From: a bacterium
GTDB lineage: Bacteria; Pseudomonadota; Alphaproteobacteria; Rhizobiales; Aestuariivirgaceae
Reading direction: 5' to 3'
Assembly (NCBI GenBank): GCA_022842165.1
Contig: JALHQC010000019.1
Coordinates: 1-64,000 of the forward strand
Length of the DNA stretch: 64,000 nt
Shown here: piece by piece, positions 7,128-18,153 of the stretch
How positions within the stretch are numbered: the stretch's first letter is position 1
Layout of the letters: the number at the start of each line of letters is the position of its first letter
The notes under the pieces: model-generated
The model's database searches: none
What the model was told of the DNA's origin: nothing
The model's input: only the letters and a program-made list of their open reading frames with translations
Position numbers and translations under genes: made by a program

Positions 7128-8519
7128 ATGACACGGAACTGGATGCACAGACTTCTCTTCGGTGCGGCACTGACGGCTGCGGGACTGTTGCAGGCTGCTC
7201 CGGCCCTGGCGGATACGCTGTTCGGTGCGATGGAGAGGGCCTATACCACCAACCCCACGCTGCAAGGCGAACGCGCCGGCCAGCGCGCCATCGACGAACT
7301 GGTGCCGCAGGCGCTGTCCGGTTGGCGGCCGAGCGTGACCGTGAACGGGCAATTGCAGCGCGACTGGGAAGATACCGCCGGCACGGCTTTCAAGGAGCGC
7401 GATTCGAACTCGGGCGCTGTTTCCATTCAGCTGAGCCAGCCATTGTTCCAGGGCTTCCGGACCACGGAAAACACCAGGGCTTCGGAGGCCCGCGTCGACG
7501 CCGGCCGCCAGAACCTTCTGCAGACCGAGCAGGAAGTGCTGTTCGACGTGGTGCAGGCCTATATGAATGTCTACGCGGGGCGCCAGCTTGTGGCGCTGCA
7601 GCGGCAGAATGTGACGGCCTTGCGCGGCCAGCTGAATGCCTCGAACGAGCGCTTCAACGTCGGCGAAATTACCCGCACCGATGTTGCCCAGTCGCGCGCC
7701 AGCCTGGCTGAGGCGCAAACCTCGCTGACCAATGCGGAAGCGCAACTGGCGAACAATGTCGCGACCTATCTGCAGATCGTCGGCAAGGAGCCGGGCAAGC
7801 TCAATTACCCCAAGATCAGCAAGCTGCCGAAATCGTTGAAGGCGGCGCTGGCGACGGCGGGCGAAACCAATCCCAACATCCTGGCGGCAGCCTTCGTCGA
7901 AGTGGCGGCACAGCACGACATCGGCGTGCGGCGCGCCAATCTGCTTCCGCAGGCTTCGCTCGATGCGACCGCCAACCTGAGCGACACGTTCGGCGACAAC
8001 AATCTGCGCGGCAAGAGCATACCGGCCAATCAGTCGGCCTCGGTCATCGCGCGGGTCAGCATTCCGATCTACGAGGCCGGCCTCGACTACTCGCGGGTCC
8101 GCGAGGCCAAGCAGCTGGCCAGCCAGCGCCGCATCCAGGTGATCGAGATCGTCCGCGCGGTGCGGCAGGCGGTGGCGCAATCGTGGAATGCCTACGTGGC
8201 ATTTGGCGATATCATCCGCAATGCCAAGACCCAGGTTTCGGCCGCGCAGCTGGCGTTGAGCGGCGTGCAGCAGGAATATCAGGCGGGCACGCGGACGACG
8301 CTTGACGTTCTGAACGCGCAGAGCGACCTGGTATTCGCCCGGACAACGCTTGTCACCGCCGAGCGCGACCGGGTCATCGCGGCCTACCAGCTTCTGGCGG
8401 CAATCGGCCGGCTGACGGCGGAGGACCTGGGCCTGAAGGTTGCCATCTACGATCCGGAAGCGAATTATAACCGCGTCCGCAACAAGTGGATCGGCACGGA
8501 TGTGGAAACCATCGAATAG
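7128..8519 (+). CDS. tolC: TolC family outer membrane efflux protein
   Basis: A protein of about 463 residues. The signal peptide ends PALADT; two outer-membrane-efflux repeats follow, each with long helices. Signatures include VVQAYMNVYAGRQLVALQRQ, NEITRTDV-like FNVGEITRTDVAQSRA in repeat one and EYQAGTRTTLDVLNAQSDL in repeat two, the conserved positions of the TolC helical barrel. It should trimerise in the outer membrane as the exit duct of type I secretion or RND pumps. No inner-membrane partner lies nearby. Starts at 7104, 7128 and 7143 are all possible; 7128 gives a normal signal peptide. It is followed by popZ. Confidence 0.9.
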   Translation: MTRNWMHRLLFGAALTAAGLLQAAPALADTLFGAMERAYTTNPTLQGERAGQRAIDELVPQALSGWRPSVTVNGQLQRDWEDTAGTAFKERDSNSGAVSIQLSQPLFQGFRTTENTRASEARVDAGRQNLLQTEQEVLFDVVQAYMNVYAGRQLVALQRQNVTALRGQLNASNERFNVGEITRTDVAQSRASLAEAQTSLTNAEAQLANNVATYLQIVGKEPGKLNYPKISKLPKSLKAALATAGETNPNILAAAFVEVAAQHDIGVRRANLLPQASLDATANLSDTFGDNNLRGKSIPANQSASVIARVSIPIYEAGLDYSRVREAKQLASQRRIQVIEIVRAVRQAVAQSWNAYVAFGDIIRNAKTQVSAAQLALSGVQQEYQAGTRTTLDVLNAQSDLVFARTTLVTAERDRVIAAYQLLAAIGRLTAEDLGLKVAIYDPEANYNRVRNKWIGTDVETIE

Positions 8520-8606
8520 TTCAGCGCAGCATATCGACAAGGCTGCGGCGGTCGCGTAATCCTTTCAAGCAACGGACAGACCTGACATGTCCAGAGGGTG
8601 ACGACA

Positions 8607-9383
8607 GTGAGTGCAGAACCGAGAATGGAGGAACTCCTCGCGTCGATCCGCAAGGCGATCCATGACGATATCGGTGAAGTGCCTGCATCCATGTCGGCCA
8701 AGTCTTCCGGAACCTTGCAGCGCGGCTCGATGCGGGAGCTGCACGTGAAAGTGGGCGACGAGGCAGCAAGTGCCGCCGCCGAAATCCAGCAATTGCGCGA
8801 AAAGATCAACCGTTCGCGTGGTGCCGATTCGCTCCCCCTCGTTGCGCCCCCGCCCGTTGCGGCGCCTTTGCGAGAGCCGCCACCGCCGCGGAGCGCCAGC
8901 CTTGCAGCAGCGCTGCAGACGGAAACGCCGCGGCGCTCGTGGCGGGATATCGAGCCGCCGCAGCCCAAGCTGCGCCCGGCCATTCTCGACCAGGAGTATG
9001 CGGCCCCGGCACGGCCCTCCTATCAGCCGCGCCAGCCTGAGCCTCTGCCGGAACCGCCGAACTATTCCCAGCCTGCCTATCCGCAGGCTTCCTGGCAGGA
9101 AGAGCCCGCAGCATTGCCGCCGCCGCGCGAGGCCTATCGCGCTCGTATGGAGGAGGCCGCGCCGAACATGCTGTCTGGCGATGCGAGCCATGCCGTTCAA
9201 TCTGCCTTCAACCGGCTGGCGGATACGGTGCTGTCGCGCGCCACGGGCGACAGGTCGATCGAGGACATGACGCGGGAACTGCTGCGCGGTATGCTGAAGC
9301 AGTGGCTGGACGACAATTTGCCGGCCTTGGTGGAACGCCTGGTGCGCGAAGAGATCGAGCGCGTGGCCCGCAACGGCCGCTGA
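8607..9383 (+). CDS. popZ: Polar organizing protein PopZ (DUF2497)
   Basis: A 258-residue protein with the three-part PopZ layout. A conserved N-terminal helix contains MEELLASIRKAIHDD, which binds partner proteins. The long middle is rich in Pro, Glu and Arg (about 75-175) and disordered. The C-terminal DUF2497 oligomerisation region contains LRGMLKQWLDDNLPALVERL and ends VREEIERVARNGR. PopZ forms a polymeric matrix at the cell pole that anchors ParB and cell-cycle kinases. GTG 8607 is preferred because AGAGGG lies eight bases before it; GTG 8598 is in frame. Its place between tolC and valS is usual for Hyphomicrobiales. Confidence 0.92.
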   Translation: MSAEPRMEELLASIRKAIHDDIGEVPASMSAKSSGTLQRGSMRELHVKVGDEAASAAAEIQQLREKINRSRGADSLPLVAPPPVAAPLREPPPPRSASLAAALQTETPRRSWRDIEPPQPKLRPAILDQEYAAPARPSYQPRQPEPLPEPPNYSQPAYPQASWQEEPAALPPPREAYRARMEEAAPNMLSGDASHAVQSAFNRLADTVLSRATGDRSIEDMTRELLRGMLKQWLDDNLPALVERLVREEIERVARNGR

Positions 9384-9505
9384 CAATACAGCTCGCGCGC
9401 AAGTAGCAAATTGTGACTGCTGGCGAAACCAAGTCTTAACAGAACGCAAGGGGTTTGGCGCTAGCATCGAGCAGTCTCATTTCGAGACGATGCCGGACGT
9501 CGACA

Positions 9506-9805
9506 ATGCCTGATCAGGACACCATCGAGACAAACAAGCGGACTGCACGGCGCCAGCGCGTGCTGAAGCAGGGCAAGATCCTGTTGTCGAACGGCATGAG
9601 CGTGATCGATTGCACGGTGCGGGACGTTTCAGAGACGGGCGCCAAGCTGCTGTGCGCGGATCCTGGCGCCATTCCCAATGAATTCAGGCTGGTTTTCGCG
9701 TCAGACCGGGTGATGCGGGACGTGAAAGTGGCATGGCGGCGGCCTGAAATGCTGGGTGTTCACTTCATGTCTGAACCGCGCAAGGCGCCGCTGCTCAAGT
9801 GGTAG
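9506..9805 (+). CDS. Small PilZ-domain protein
   Basis: A 99-residue protein made almost entirely of one PilZ domain. RRQRVLKQGKI (about 12-22) supplies the RxxxR-like basic motif and VRDVSETGAKL (about 38-48) the D/NxSxxG motif, the two sites that clasp cyclic di-GMP. The C-terminal strands end WRRPEMLGVHF. It probably works as a single-domain effector. A second PilZ-like gene follows after 101 bases. ATG 9506 is chosen because the domain begins right after it; an earlier in-frame start would add an unrelated tail. Confidence 0.8.
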   Translation: MPDQDTIETNKRTARRQRVLKQGKILLSNGMSVIDCTVRDVSETGAKLLCADPGAIPNEFRLVFASDRVMRDVKVAWRRPEMLGVHFMSEPRKAPLLKW

Positions 9806-9906
9806 GCTTAAGCGTTAGTGTTAAGGTGCCCGCGTAGACCGGCGCCGCCCGGACTGGCGTGGAGGTTGCTTCGGAACTTTCCATCAAGCCCCGGAGTGAG
9901 CCCAAG

Positions 9907-10152
9907 ATGGACGACAATCGGACAACTCCCCGCATGCGGCGTCTCAAGGAAGGCCGCCTGGTGTTCAATGCCAAGAAGTCAGTGATGAGCTGCATTGTGC
10001 GCGATGCCAGCAAGTTTGGCGCGCGGGTGCAGATCGGCGAGCCATATCTCGTGCCGCACGAGTTCGACTTTGTGGTGGCGGGCGACGAGCCCCGGCCGGC
10101 ACGCAAGATCTGGATCCGCCAGAACGAGATGGGACTGCAGTTCACGGCCTGA
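9907..10152 (+). CDS. Degenerate PilZ-domain protein
   Basis: An 81-residue protein paralogous to its left neighbour. RMRRLKEGRLVFN corresponds to the basic PilZ motif and VRDASKFGARV to DxSxxG, with Phe replacing the residue before Gly. The end, IWIRQNEMGLQF, matches the family's last strands. The first motif lacks the full RxxxR spacing, so cyclic di-GMP affinity may be reduced or lost. The start is ATG 9907, with GGAG about 12 bases upstream. It lies 89 bases before valS. Confidence 0.7.
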   Translation: MDDNRTTPRMRRLKEGRLVFNAKKSVMSCIVRDASKFGARVQIGEPYLVPHEFDFVVAGDEPRPARKIWIRQNEMGLQFTA

Positions 10153-10241
10153 GTGCTGCTCGGGGACTGGCCAGTTGCATGGCCGCTTCCGCTGGTGTTT
10201 AAGGCGCGCCAACGCCAACACCGGTGATTTACAGATACGCC

Positions 10242-12899
<2,658 letters not shown>

Positions 12900-12901
12900 C
12901 C

Positions 12902-13774
12902 ATGAGGGACAATACGCGAGGGATGAGGCGTATTGTCCGTCGTGCACAGGCCGCCTTTCGTCCGAAAGTACCATTTGCTTCTGCATATCGCCCCAAAGGA
13001 ATCTGGGAACATTTCACACGCGCGCCGCAACACGTGTGGCGGCGCTATGAGGTCGCTGCTCCAGTCGAGCGGCTACTAAGGATTGCTGTTCTCAGCGACT
13101 TGCATGTGGGCAGCCATGCCAATGACGTTGAGCGGTTCTGCTGCATTGTCGAGGAGGTGCTGGCTCGAAAACCCGATCTCTGCCTGCTGCCGGGCGATTT
13201 CGTGAACATGCAGATATTCGGTGGTGGACGTATTTCCCCTGACGAAATCTCAAGTCTCTTGGCACCACTTGCACGTAATGTGCCTTGCCATGCAGTTCTC
13301 GGCAATCACGATGCAGAATATGGGAACGACGCCACTTGCCGGGCGCTCGAATGTGTAGGCATAACCGTTCACTCAAACTCCCATACCGTCCTTGAGAGTC
13401 TCGCTGGTTCAATTTTCATCTTCGGGCTCGAAGATCATTCCACCGGCAGTCCGGATTTCGGGCTTGGTGCTGCAGGCATCGCGGACTTGCGGCGTGCCAT
13501 TGTCCTCGCCCGTGATCCAGCTAGCTTTGCAGACGTGCCCGAGGGTCCGATCGTAACGATATGCGGACATACGCATGGCGGCCAGATCAGACTTCCGTGG
13601 CTTGGTCCCGTCGTCAATGCCAGCGCTGCGCCCATGGAGTGGACGCAAGGCCACATCGTTGAGGATGGACGAAATCTGATTGTCTCGGCAGGGCTTGGGA
13701 CTAGCGGCCTGCCATGGCGGTGGAATTGCCCTCCTGAAATTGTTGAAGTCGACCTGCTGCCGCTTGGGGCGTAA
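12902..13774 (+). CDS. Metallophosphoesterase
   Basis: A 290-residue calcineurin-like phosphoesterase. All metal-binding motifs are present: SDLHVG (65-70), LPGDFVN, GNHDAEYG and CGHTHGGQIRLP. The arrangement with GHTHGGQ near the C-terminus resembles the YkuE/YaeI group, some of which act on UDP-diacylglucosamine or other lipid-linked pyrophosphates. Residues 1-60 are basic and lack an obvious membrane anchor. It starts two bases after valS and may be co-transcribed with it. Its codon use is less GC-biased than valS, which could mean later acquisition. Substrate unknown. Confidence 0.85.
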   Translation: MRDNTRGMRRIVRRAQAAFRPKVPFASAYRPKGIWEHFTRAPQHVWRRYEVAAPVERLLRIAVLSDLHVGSHANDVERFCCIVEEVLARKPDLCLLPGDFVNMQIFGGGRISPDEISSLLAPLARNVPCHAVLGNHDAEYGNDATCRALECVGITVHSNSHTVLESLAGSIFIFGLEDHSTGSPDFGLGAAGIADLRRAIVLARDPASFADVPEGPIVTICGHTHGGQIRLPWLGPVVNASAAPMEWTQGHIVEDGRNLIVSAGLGTSGLPWRWNCPPEIVEVDLLPLGA

Positions 13775-13792
13775 GCCCCGGGCCTGTTTTGA

Positions 13793-13876
13793 CCGTCATG
13801 CCCGCGAAGGCGGGCACCCCGCTTCTTCTTTCCGCCGCTTCGCGCGAAGCGGGATCCCGGCTTTCGCCGGGAGGAC
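13793..13876. repeat. Dispersed bipartite palindromic repeat, intergenic copy
   Basis: The left arm starts CCGTCATGCCCGCGAAGGCG (13793) and contains its own small hairpin CCCGC..GCGGG. The right arm (13850-13876), read on the other strand, begins CGTCCTCCCGGCGAAAGC and matches the left arm. Such CGTCAT-CCCGCGAA-GCGGG repeats are abundant in many alphaproteobacteria. It lies between the metallophosphoesterase and ogt genes and may act as a bidirectional terminator. A second copy is embedded in cobN (23834-23909). Confidence 0.75.
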
Positions 13877-13893
13877 GTTTGAAGTAGGATTCA

Positions 13894-14418
13894 ATGATGA
13901 TCCTTTCATCCCGCATCGAAACACCTGTCGGCCCTACGGTGCTGCTGGCGCGAGATGGCGTGCTGCTGATGCTCGAATTTGAGGATGCGGCGGACCGGGT
14001 GGCGCGGGAGATGAAGCTGCGGTTTGGCGCGGAAACTCATCAGCCAGCGGATGATCCATTTGGACTGGCGTCGCGCCTGGACGCATATTTCCGCGGTGAC
14101 CTTTCAGTTATTGAAGGCATAGAGACCGACGGCGGTGGAACCGTGTTTCAGAAACGCGTGTGGGCGGAGCTGAAGCGCATTCCCTGTGGCGTCACTATAT
14201 CATACGGCGAACTGGCACGGCGGCTGGGAGACAGGAACCTGATGCGGGCGGTGGGGCTTGCCAATGGGCGGAACCCGATTGCTATCGTGGTGCCGTGCCA
14301 TCGGGTGATCGGGGCCGACGGATCGCTGACCGGATATGGCGGCGGGATCGAACGCAAGAAGTGGCTGCTGGCGCATGAGGGCGTAGGTCTCAAGCCCGAG
14401 CAGGGCGAGTTGTTTTAG
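13894..14418 (+). CDS. ogt: Methylated-DNA--protein-cysteine methyltransferase
   Basis: A 174-residue O6-alkylguanine-DNA alkyltransferase that repairs alkylated guanine by transferring the group irreversibly to its own cysteine. The active site PCHRVIG places the acceptor at Cys135. The helix-turn-helix with the arginine finger region reads SYGELARRLGDRNLMRAVGLANGRNP. The Ada regulatory half is absent. The ATG at 13894 is followed directly by a second ATG; AGGA lies upstream, partly inside the repeat's right flank. Its end overlaps the convergent downstream gene by four bases. Confidence 0.93.
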   Translation: MMILSSRIETPVGPTVLLARDGVLLMLEFEDAADRVAREMKLRFGAETHQPADDPFGLASRLDAYFRGDLSVIEGIETDGGGTVFQKRVWAELKRIPCGVTISYGELARRLGDRNLMRAVGLANGRNPIAIVVPCHRVIGADGSLTGYGGGIERKKWLLAHEGVGLKPEQGELF

Positions 14419-14927
14419 GCGCTGCGGCCCAGTCTTGTCATGAAGTAGCCGCCCAGCTGGCGCGTAAGGCCACGCAGTTCCGACGAGGGGCCAGTTTCGG
14501 TATAGAATTTCAGCACACGCTCCATCACTTCGCCGACCGTGCCTTGGCTGGTCGGGGTGGACAGCACGGCGATGGCCATGCGGTTCAGCACATAGTTCTT
14601 CGCACCTTCCTGCACGCGCACGATGCCTTCGAGGCGGATCCAGTCATCCGCACGGCTGGTGAAGTTGCCGGCGTCATTGTCGTCCATCGCCTCGATGACG
14701 GTGCGCATGATGGCGCGGCTGAAGGGGGCGACGGGGACCGGCGTCTTGCCATACATGTTGGCGAGCGACAGGACGAGGAGCTCCATGAAGCGCTTGCGCG
14801 TCGAGATATCGGGGTTGATCGGTTCCGGCGGCGGCGCGGCGGCGAGAAGGTTCGCGATCTGCCGCACGAGGTTTTCGAGCGGCGGCAGTTCGGTCACGGG
14901 CAGCGACATCGGGGCGATCTGGTTCAT
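14415..14927 (-). CDS. Conserved hypothetical helical protein
   Basis: A 170-residue soluble protein, mostly helical. Features are a Pro-rich linker (LLAAAPPPEPINPDIS), RKRFMELLVLSLANMYGKTPVP, and the C-terminal ERVLKFYTETGPSSELRGLTRQ. No catalytic motif or domain is recognised. It starts 223 bases from nothing but its own strand: the cobM gene upstream (ends 14964) is 36 bases away on the same strand, so it may be the last gene of the cobalamin operon, though its sequence gives no link to that pathway. The convergent ogt gene overlaps its end by four bases. Confidence 0.65.
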   Translation of the reverse strand: MNQIAPMSLPVTELPPLENLVRQIANLLAAAPPPEPINPDISTRKRFMELLVLSLANMYGKTPVPVAPFSRAIMRTVIEAMDDNDAGNFTSRADDWIRLEGIVRVQEGAKNYVLNRMAIAVLSTPTSQGTVGEVMERVLKFYTETGPSSELRGLTRQLGGYFMTRLGRSA

Positions 14928-14963
14928 GATCCCACGAGGTAGCCGAACGGCGTTGGAATTCCG

Positions 14964-15740
14964 TTAAGGGACAGCCTTAACGGTTTTCCTGTTGCGGAGA
15001 ACATGCTCGTGAGAGGCATCGTAAAGTGCCGAGTCGCGGAAATCATGGGCATCCAGCACGGGGCCGACGAGGATGAGGGCCGTGCGGGTGAGTTTCGCCG
15101 CGCGCACTTTCCCGGCGATGGTGGACAATGTGCCGCGCAGGATCATCTCGTCCGGCCAGGTGATGCGGTAGGCGACGACGACGGGGCAATCGGCGCCGTA
15201 TTGCGGCGTCAACGCACGTTCAATATAGCCCAAGTTGCGGATCGAGAGATGGATGGCAAGCGTTGCCTTCGAGCGCCCGAGTTCTTCAAGCGTTTCGCCC
15301 GGCGGCATGGCGGAGGCCTGCATGCTGGTGCGGGTGAGGATCACGGTCTGGGCGATCTCGGGCAGCGTGAATTCGGTTTTCAGAGCTGCGGCTGCCGCGG
15401 CAAAGGCCGGGACGCCTGGGGTGACGTCATAATCGATGCCGAGCTTGTCCAGCCTGCGCATCTGCTCGGCAATTGCTCCGTACAGGGAGGGATCGCCCGA
15501 ATGGACGCGGGCGACGTTCTGTCCTCCCGCGTGGGCCGCCGCGATCTCGGCGATGATTTCCTCGAGATTGAGGGGGGCGGTATCGACAACGCGGGCACCT
15601 TCCGGTGCCGCCTTCACGATCTCTTCCGGCACGAGCGAACCGGCATAGAGGCAGACGGGGCAGGACTGGATGAGCTTCAGGCCGCGCACGGTGATGAGGT
15701 CTGGCGCGCCGGGGCCAGCGCCGATGAAATGAACGGTCAT
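14964..15740 (-). CDS. cobM: Precorrin-4 C11-methyltransferase
   Basis: A 258-residue SAM-dependent uroporphyrin/precorrin-type methyltransferase. The start MTVHFIGAGPGAPDLITVRG has the family's GxGxGxxDLIT signature, followed by VCLYAGSLVPEEIV and ARVHSGDPSLYGAIAEQM (the HSGDPSLYG block) typical of CobM/CbiF. It methylates C11 of precorrin-4 to give precorrin-5. The gene overlaps the end of the cbiG-cobJ fusion by four bases, so it is translated as part of the same operon. Confidence 0.95.
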   Translation of the reverse strand: MTVHFIGAGPGAPDLITVRGLKLIQSCPVCLYAGSLVPEEIVKAAPEGARVVDTAPLNLEEIIAEIAAAHAGGQNVARVHSGDPSLYGAIAEQMRRLDKLGIDYDVTPGVPAFAAAAAALKTEFTLPEIAQTVILTRTSMQASAMPPGETLEELGRSKATLAIHLSIRNLGYIERALTPQYGADCPVVVAYRITWPDEMILRGTLSTIAGKVRAAKLTRTALILVGPVLDAHDFRDSALYDASHEHVLRNRKTVKAVP

Positions 15741-17452
15741 TCCGCTGCTTCTCTCTTCTTCGCATAGCCGCGCGGGGTGTAGGCGTAAACCATGCCATCG
15801 CCGCGCGTGAGGGTTCTGGATTGCGATGAGCCGACCATCACCAATGTGAGCATATCGACATTATCGGGATCGAAGTCGGCAAAACGCACGATCTTTACCT
15901 GCTCGTCGGGCCGCCCGAGGTTCGAAGCAATGACGACGGGCGTATCGGCGGGGCGGTGTGCCGCGAGAACGGCAAAGGCGCGCTCCAGCTGGTCTCGGCG
16001 TTTGAGAGAACGCGGGTTGTAGAAGGAGATGACGAAATCCCCCTCGGCCGCTGCGCGCACACGGCGTTCGATAGCGTCCCAGGGGGTGAGCAGATCGGAG
16101 AGCGAGATGCAGCAGAAATCGTGGCCGATCATGGCACCGGCCTTGGCAGACGCGGCCTGGAAGGCCGAAATGCCGGGGATGACATTGACGGCGATGCGGC
16201 AGGGTTCGAGGTCGATCACCTCGTAGAGGAGTGCCGCCATGGCATAAATTCCGGCATCACCAGAGCAGATGAGGGAAACTTGCCGGCCATCCTTCGCGAG
16301 TTCGATCGCATGGCGCACGCGATCTTCCTCGCCGCCCAGGGGGAAACGGTGTTCGATCTGATCAACCTTGAGATCTCCGGCCAGATCGAGATAGAGGCCA
16401 TAGCCAACCCAGTCGGATGAGGCCTCGAGTGCAGAGCGCGCGGCGGGAGCGCGCCACTCCGGTGTGCCGGGGCCAATGCCGACGACATGGACGATGCCGC
16501 GCGGGCGGCCCGGAATTTCGAGCAGGGGGGCAGGTGACCTCGCAATTGCGCAGGTGGCACGGAGGCTCTTGGTTTTCTCCACAATCAATTCGGATTGTGG
16601 GCCTGCCGCGGCGAGCGCTGCGGCCTCAGATACGCCGGGGGTGCCGACTTCCCTTTCAACCAGCATGGACGGGTTCTTGAGACGCGGCGATTTCTTGCGC
16701 AATTCTTCCGCTGTGAAGAAGCGGGCTGGCACTTGGAAGTGTTTCGCCGCGGCGTGGATTGCGTGCTCGTCCGACTTCAAGTCGATCGATGCGATGGCTG
16801 CGATGGATGCAGGCGCGAGATTGCCGGCCTCAAGGGTTTGCGAGACGAGTGCGATCACTTCGGCGGCCGGAGCGTTGCGCTCGCAACCGATGCCGATGAC
16901 AAGAGTTTTCGGGTGGTAGACAATGTGGGTTTCGCTACCTGCCGTAACGCGCTCGGTGAATTCGACGCGGACATCTTCACCTGCAAGCTTGGCTGCTGTG
17001 GCAGACTTCATGTGCTGCGGGTTGGCGAGTGAGTAGCCTTCCGGCGGTACATCGAAGGAGGTGCCGAAGCGGACTTCGCTGGCCGTGGTGATGGCCGCGT
17101 GACCTTCACAAATGGTGGCGATTTTCCGTGCGAGATCATTGGCGCCGTGGTGGCCGCCGAGCAGCGGCACTGCGGAAGAGCCGTCTTCGGCAAGCGCAAT
17201 CACCGGAGGTTCGCTGTGCTTGTCTTTGAGTTGCGGTCCGATGGCGCGGATCAGGATGCCCGCGGCGCAGAGGCCGATGATAGTACGGCTTTCCCTGAAC
17301 AGCGAGGCCAAGTGCGCCGAGGCTTTTGGATAGGTGACATCTCCGCCAGCAACACAGTCCGGCGTGTGGATCTCGGCGTCGAGTTCAGATTTGAGCCTCA
17401 CCGCCAGCGGCAGTGCGGAAACACCCAGAATGAAGAGCACCGGCTTCACCAT
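15737..17452 (-). CDS. cobJ: CbiG/CobE - precorrin-3B C17-methyltransferase (CobJ) fusion
   Basis: A 571-residue fusion. Residues 1 to about 130 match the CbiG N-terminal domain (IGLCAAGILIRAIGPQLKDK, then PLLGGHHGANDLARKIA). About 175-300 match the CbiG C-terminal/CobE domain (LVIGIGCERNAPAAEV). The rest is CobJ/CbiH: VHVVGIGPGTPEWRAPAA, YGLYLDL, ICSGDAGIYAMAALLYE and NVIPGISAFQAASAKAGA. CobJ methylates C17 and contracts the ring; CbiG opens the delta-lactone in the cobalt-early route. The protein therefore joins parts usually assigned to different routes, as in several other alphaproteobacteria. It overlaps cobI by seven bases and cobM by four. Confidence 0.92.
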   Translation of the reverse strand: MVKPVLFILGVSALPLAVRLKSELDAEIHTPDCVAGGDVTYPKASAHLASLFRESRTIIGLCAAGILIRAIGPQLKDKHSEPPVIALAEDGSSAVPLLGGHHGANDLARKIATICEGHAAITTASEVRFGTSFDVPPEGYSLANPQHMKSATAAKLAGEDVRVEFTERVTAGSETHIVYHPKTLVIGIGCERNAPAAEVIALVSQTLEAGNLAPASIAAIASIDLKSDEHAIHAAAKHFQVPARFFTAEELRKKSPRLKNPSMLVEREVGTPGVSEAAALAAAGPQSELIVEKTKSLRATCAIARSPAPLLEIPGRPRGIVHVVGIGPGTPEWRAPAARSALEASSDWVGYGLYLDLAGDLKVDQIEHRFPLGGEEDRVRHAIELAKDGRQVSLICSGDAGIYAMAALLYEVIDLEPCRIAVNVIPGISAFQAASAKAGAMIGHDFCCISLSDLLTPWDAIERRVRAAAEGDFVISFYNPRSLKRRDQLERAFAVLAAHRPADTPVVIASNLGRPDEQVKIVRFADFDPDNVDMLTLVMVGSSQSRTLTRGDGMVYAYTPRGYAKKREAAE

Positions 17453-18153
17453 GCTTCAGATCCGGTATAGACGAGGATGGTCGAAAAATAGGGCAAGGTC
17501 TCTTCGGTGATTTCGGCCAATGGGGAGACGCGCTCGCCCTGATGTGTGGCCTTGATGATGACGTGGGCAACGCTGGTGAGATCGAGCGCGCCAAGAATGT
17601 TCCTGATCTTCGGCAGATGGCGGCCGACCTTGATGATGGCGGCGCTCTCCGCAGTCAGAAGCTCTTCCCGCAAACGGTCCTCCGGGAGCGTTGCGGGGAG
17701 AACCTTGACGACTTCATTCCTTGCCGACAATGGGCGGCCAATTGCGGCAGCGGATGCGGTGATGGAGGTGACGCCAGGAACGACAATGGTGGGATAGGCT
17801 TTCGCGAGGCGTGCGAAGAGATACATGAAGCTGCCGTAGAAAAAGGGATCGCCCTCGCAGAGCATGACGACGTCGCGGCCAGCCTTCAGGTGGACGGCGA
17901 TGGCGGCGGCGCCGAAGTCATAGGCCTTCTCTCCAAGTTCGCGCTCGTTACGCATCGGCATGTCGATGACGAGATGCTCGGCATCGTCCGGAATGAAGGG
18001 GGCCGCGATATCGCGCGCTGTGGAATCCTTGCCGTTCGCTGCGAGATAGGCCAGCACCGGCGCGGTGGAGATGAGGCGCCAGGCCTTCACCGTCATCAGT
18101 TCGGGATCACCGGGGCCGACGCCGACGCCATAGAGTGTGCCGGATTTTACCAT
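17446..18153 (-). CDS. cobI: Precorrin-2 C20-methyltransferase
   Basis: A 235-residue methyltransferase of the same superfamily. LYGVGVGPGDPELMTVKAWR near the start is the CobI/CbiL signature, with MLCEGDPFFYGSFMYLFARL and VVPGVTSITASAAAIGRPLS further on. It converts precorrin-2 to precorrin-3A. ATG 18153 is preferred to an in-frame ATG at 18171 because it gives a seven-base overlap with cobL and begins just before the conserved motif. It lies between cobL and the cobJ fusion in the operon. Confidence 0.94.
   Translation of the reverse strand: MVKSGTLYGVGVGPGDPELMTVKAWRLISTAPVLAYLAANGKDSTARDIAAPFIPDDAEHLVIDMPMRNERELGEKAYDFGAAAIAVHLKAGRDVVMLCEGDPFFYGSFMYLFARLAKAYPTIVVPGVTSITASAAAIGRPLSARNEVVKVLPATLPEDRLREELLTAESAAIIKVGRHLPKIRNILGALDLTSVAHVIIKATHQGERVSPLAEITEETLPYFSTILVYTGSEAW

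Noticed and set aside
6417-8540. Long minus-strand open frame of 707 codons
   Set aside because: It is antisense to the methyltransferase and tolC genes; GC-rich third positions keep the opposite frame open, and its residues are Arg/His-rich without domains.
9806-9830. TTAA...TTAA near the second PilZ gene as a CtrA box
   Set aside because: The spacing is nine bases, not seven, and the flanks do not match.
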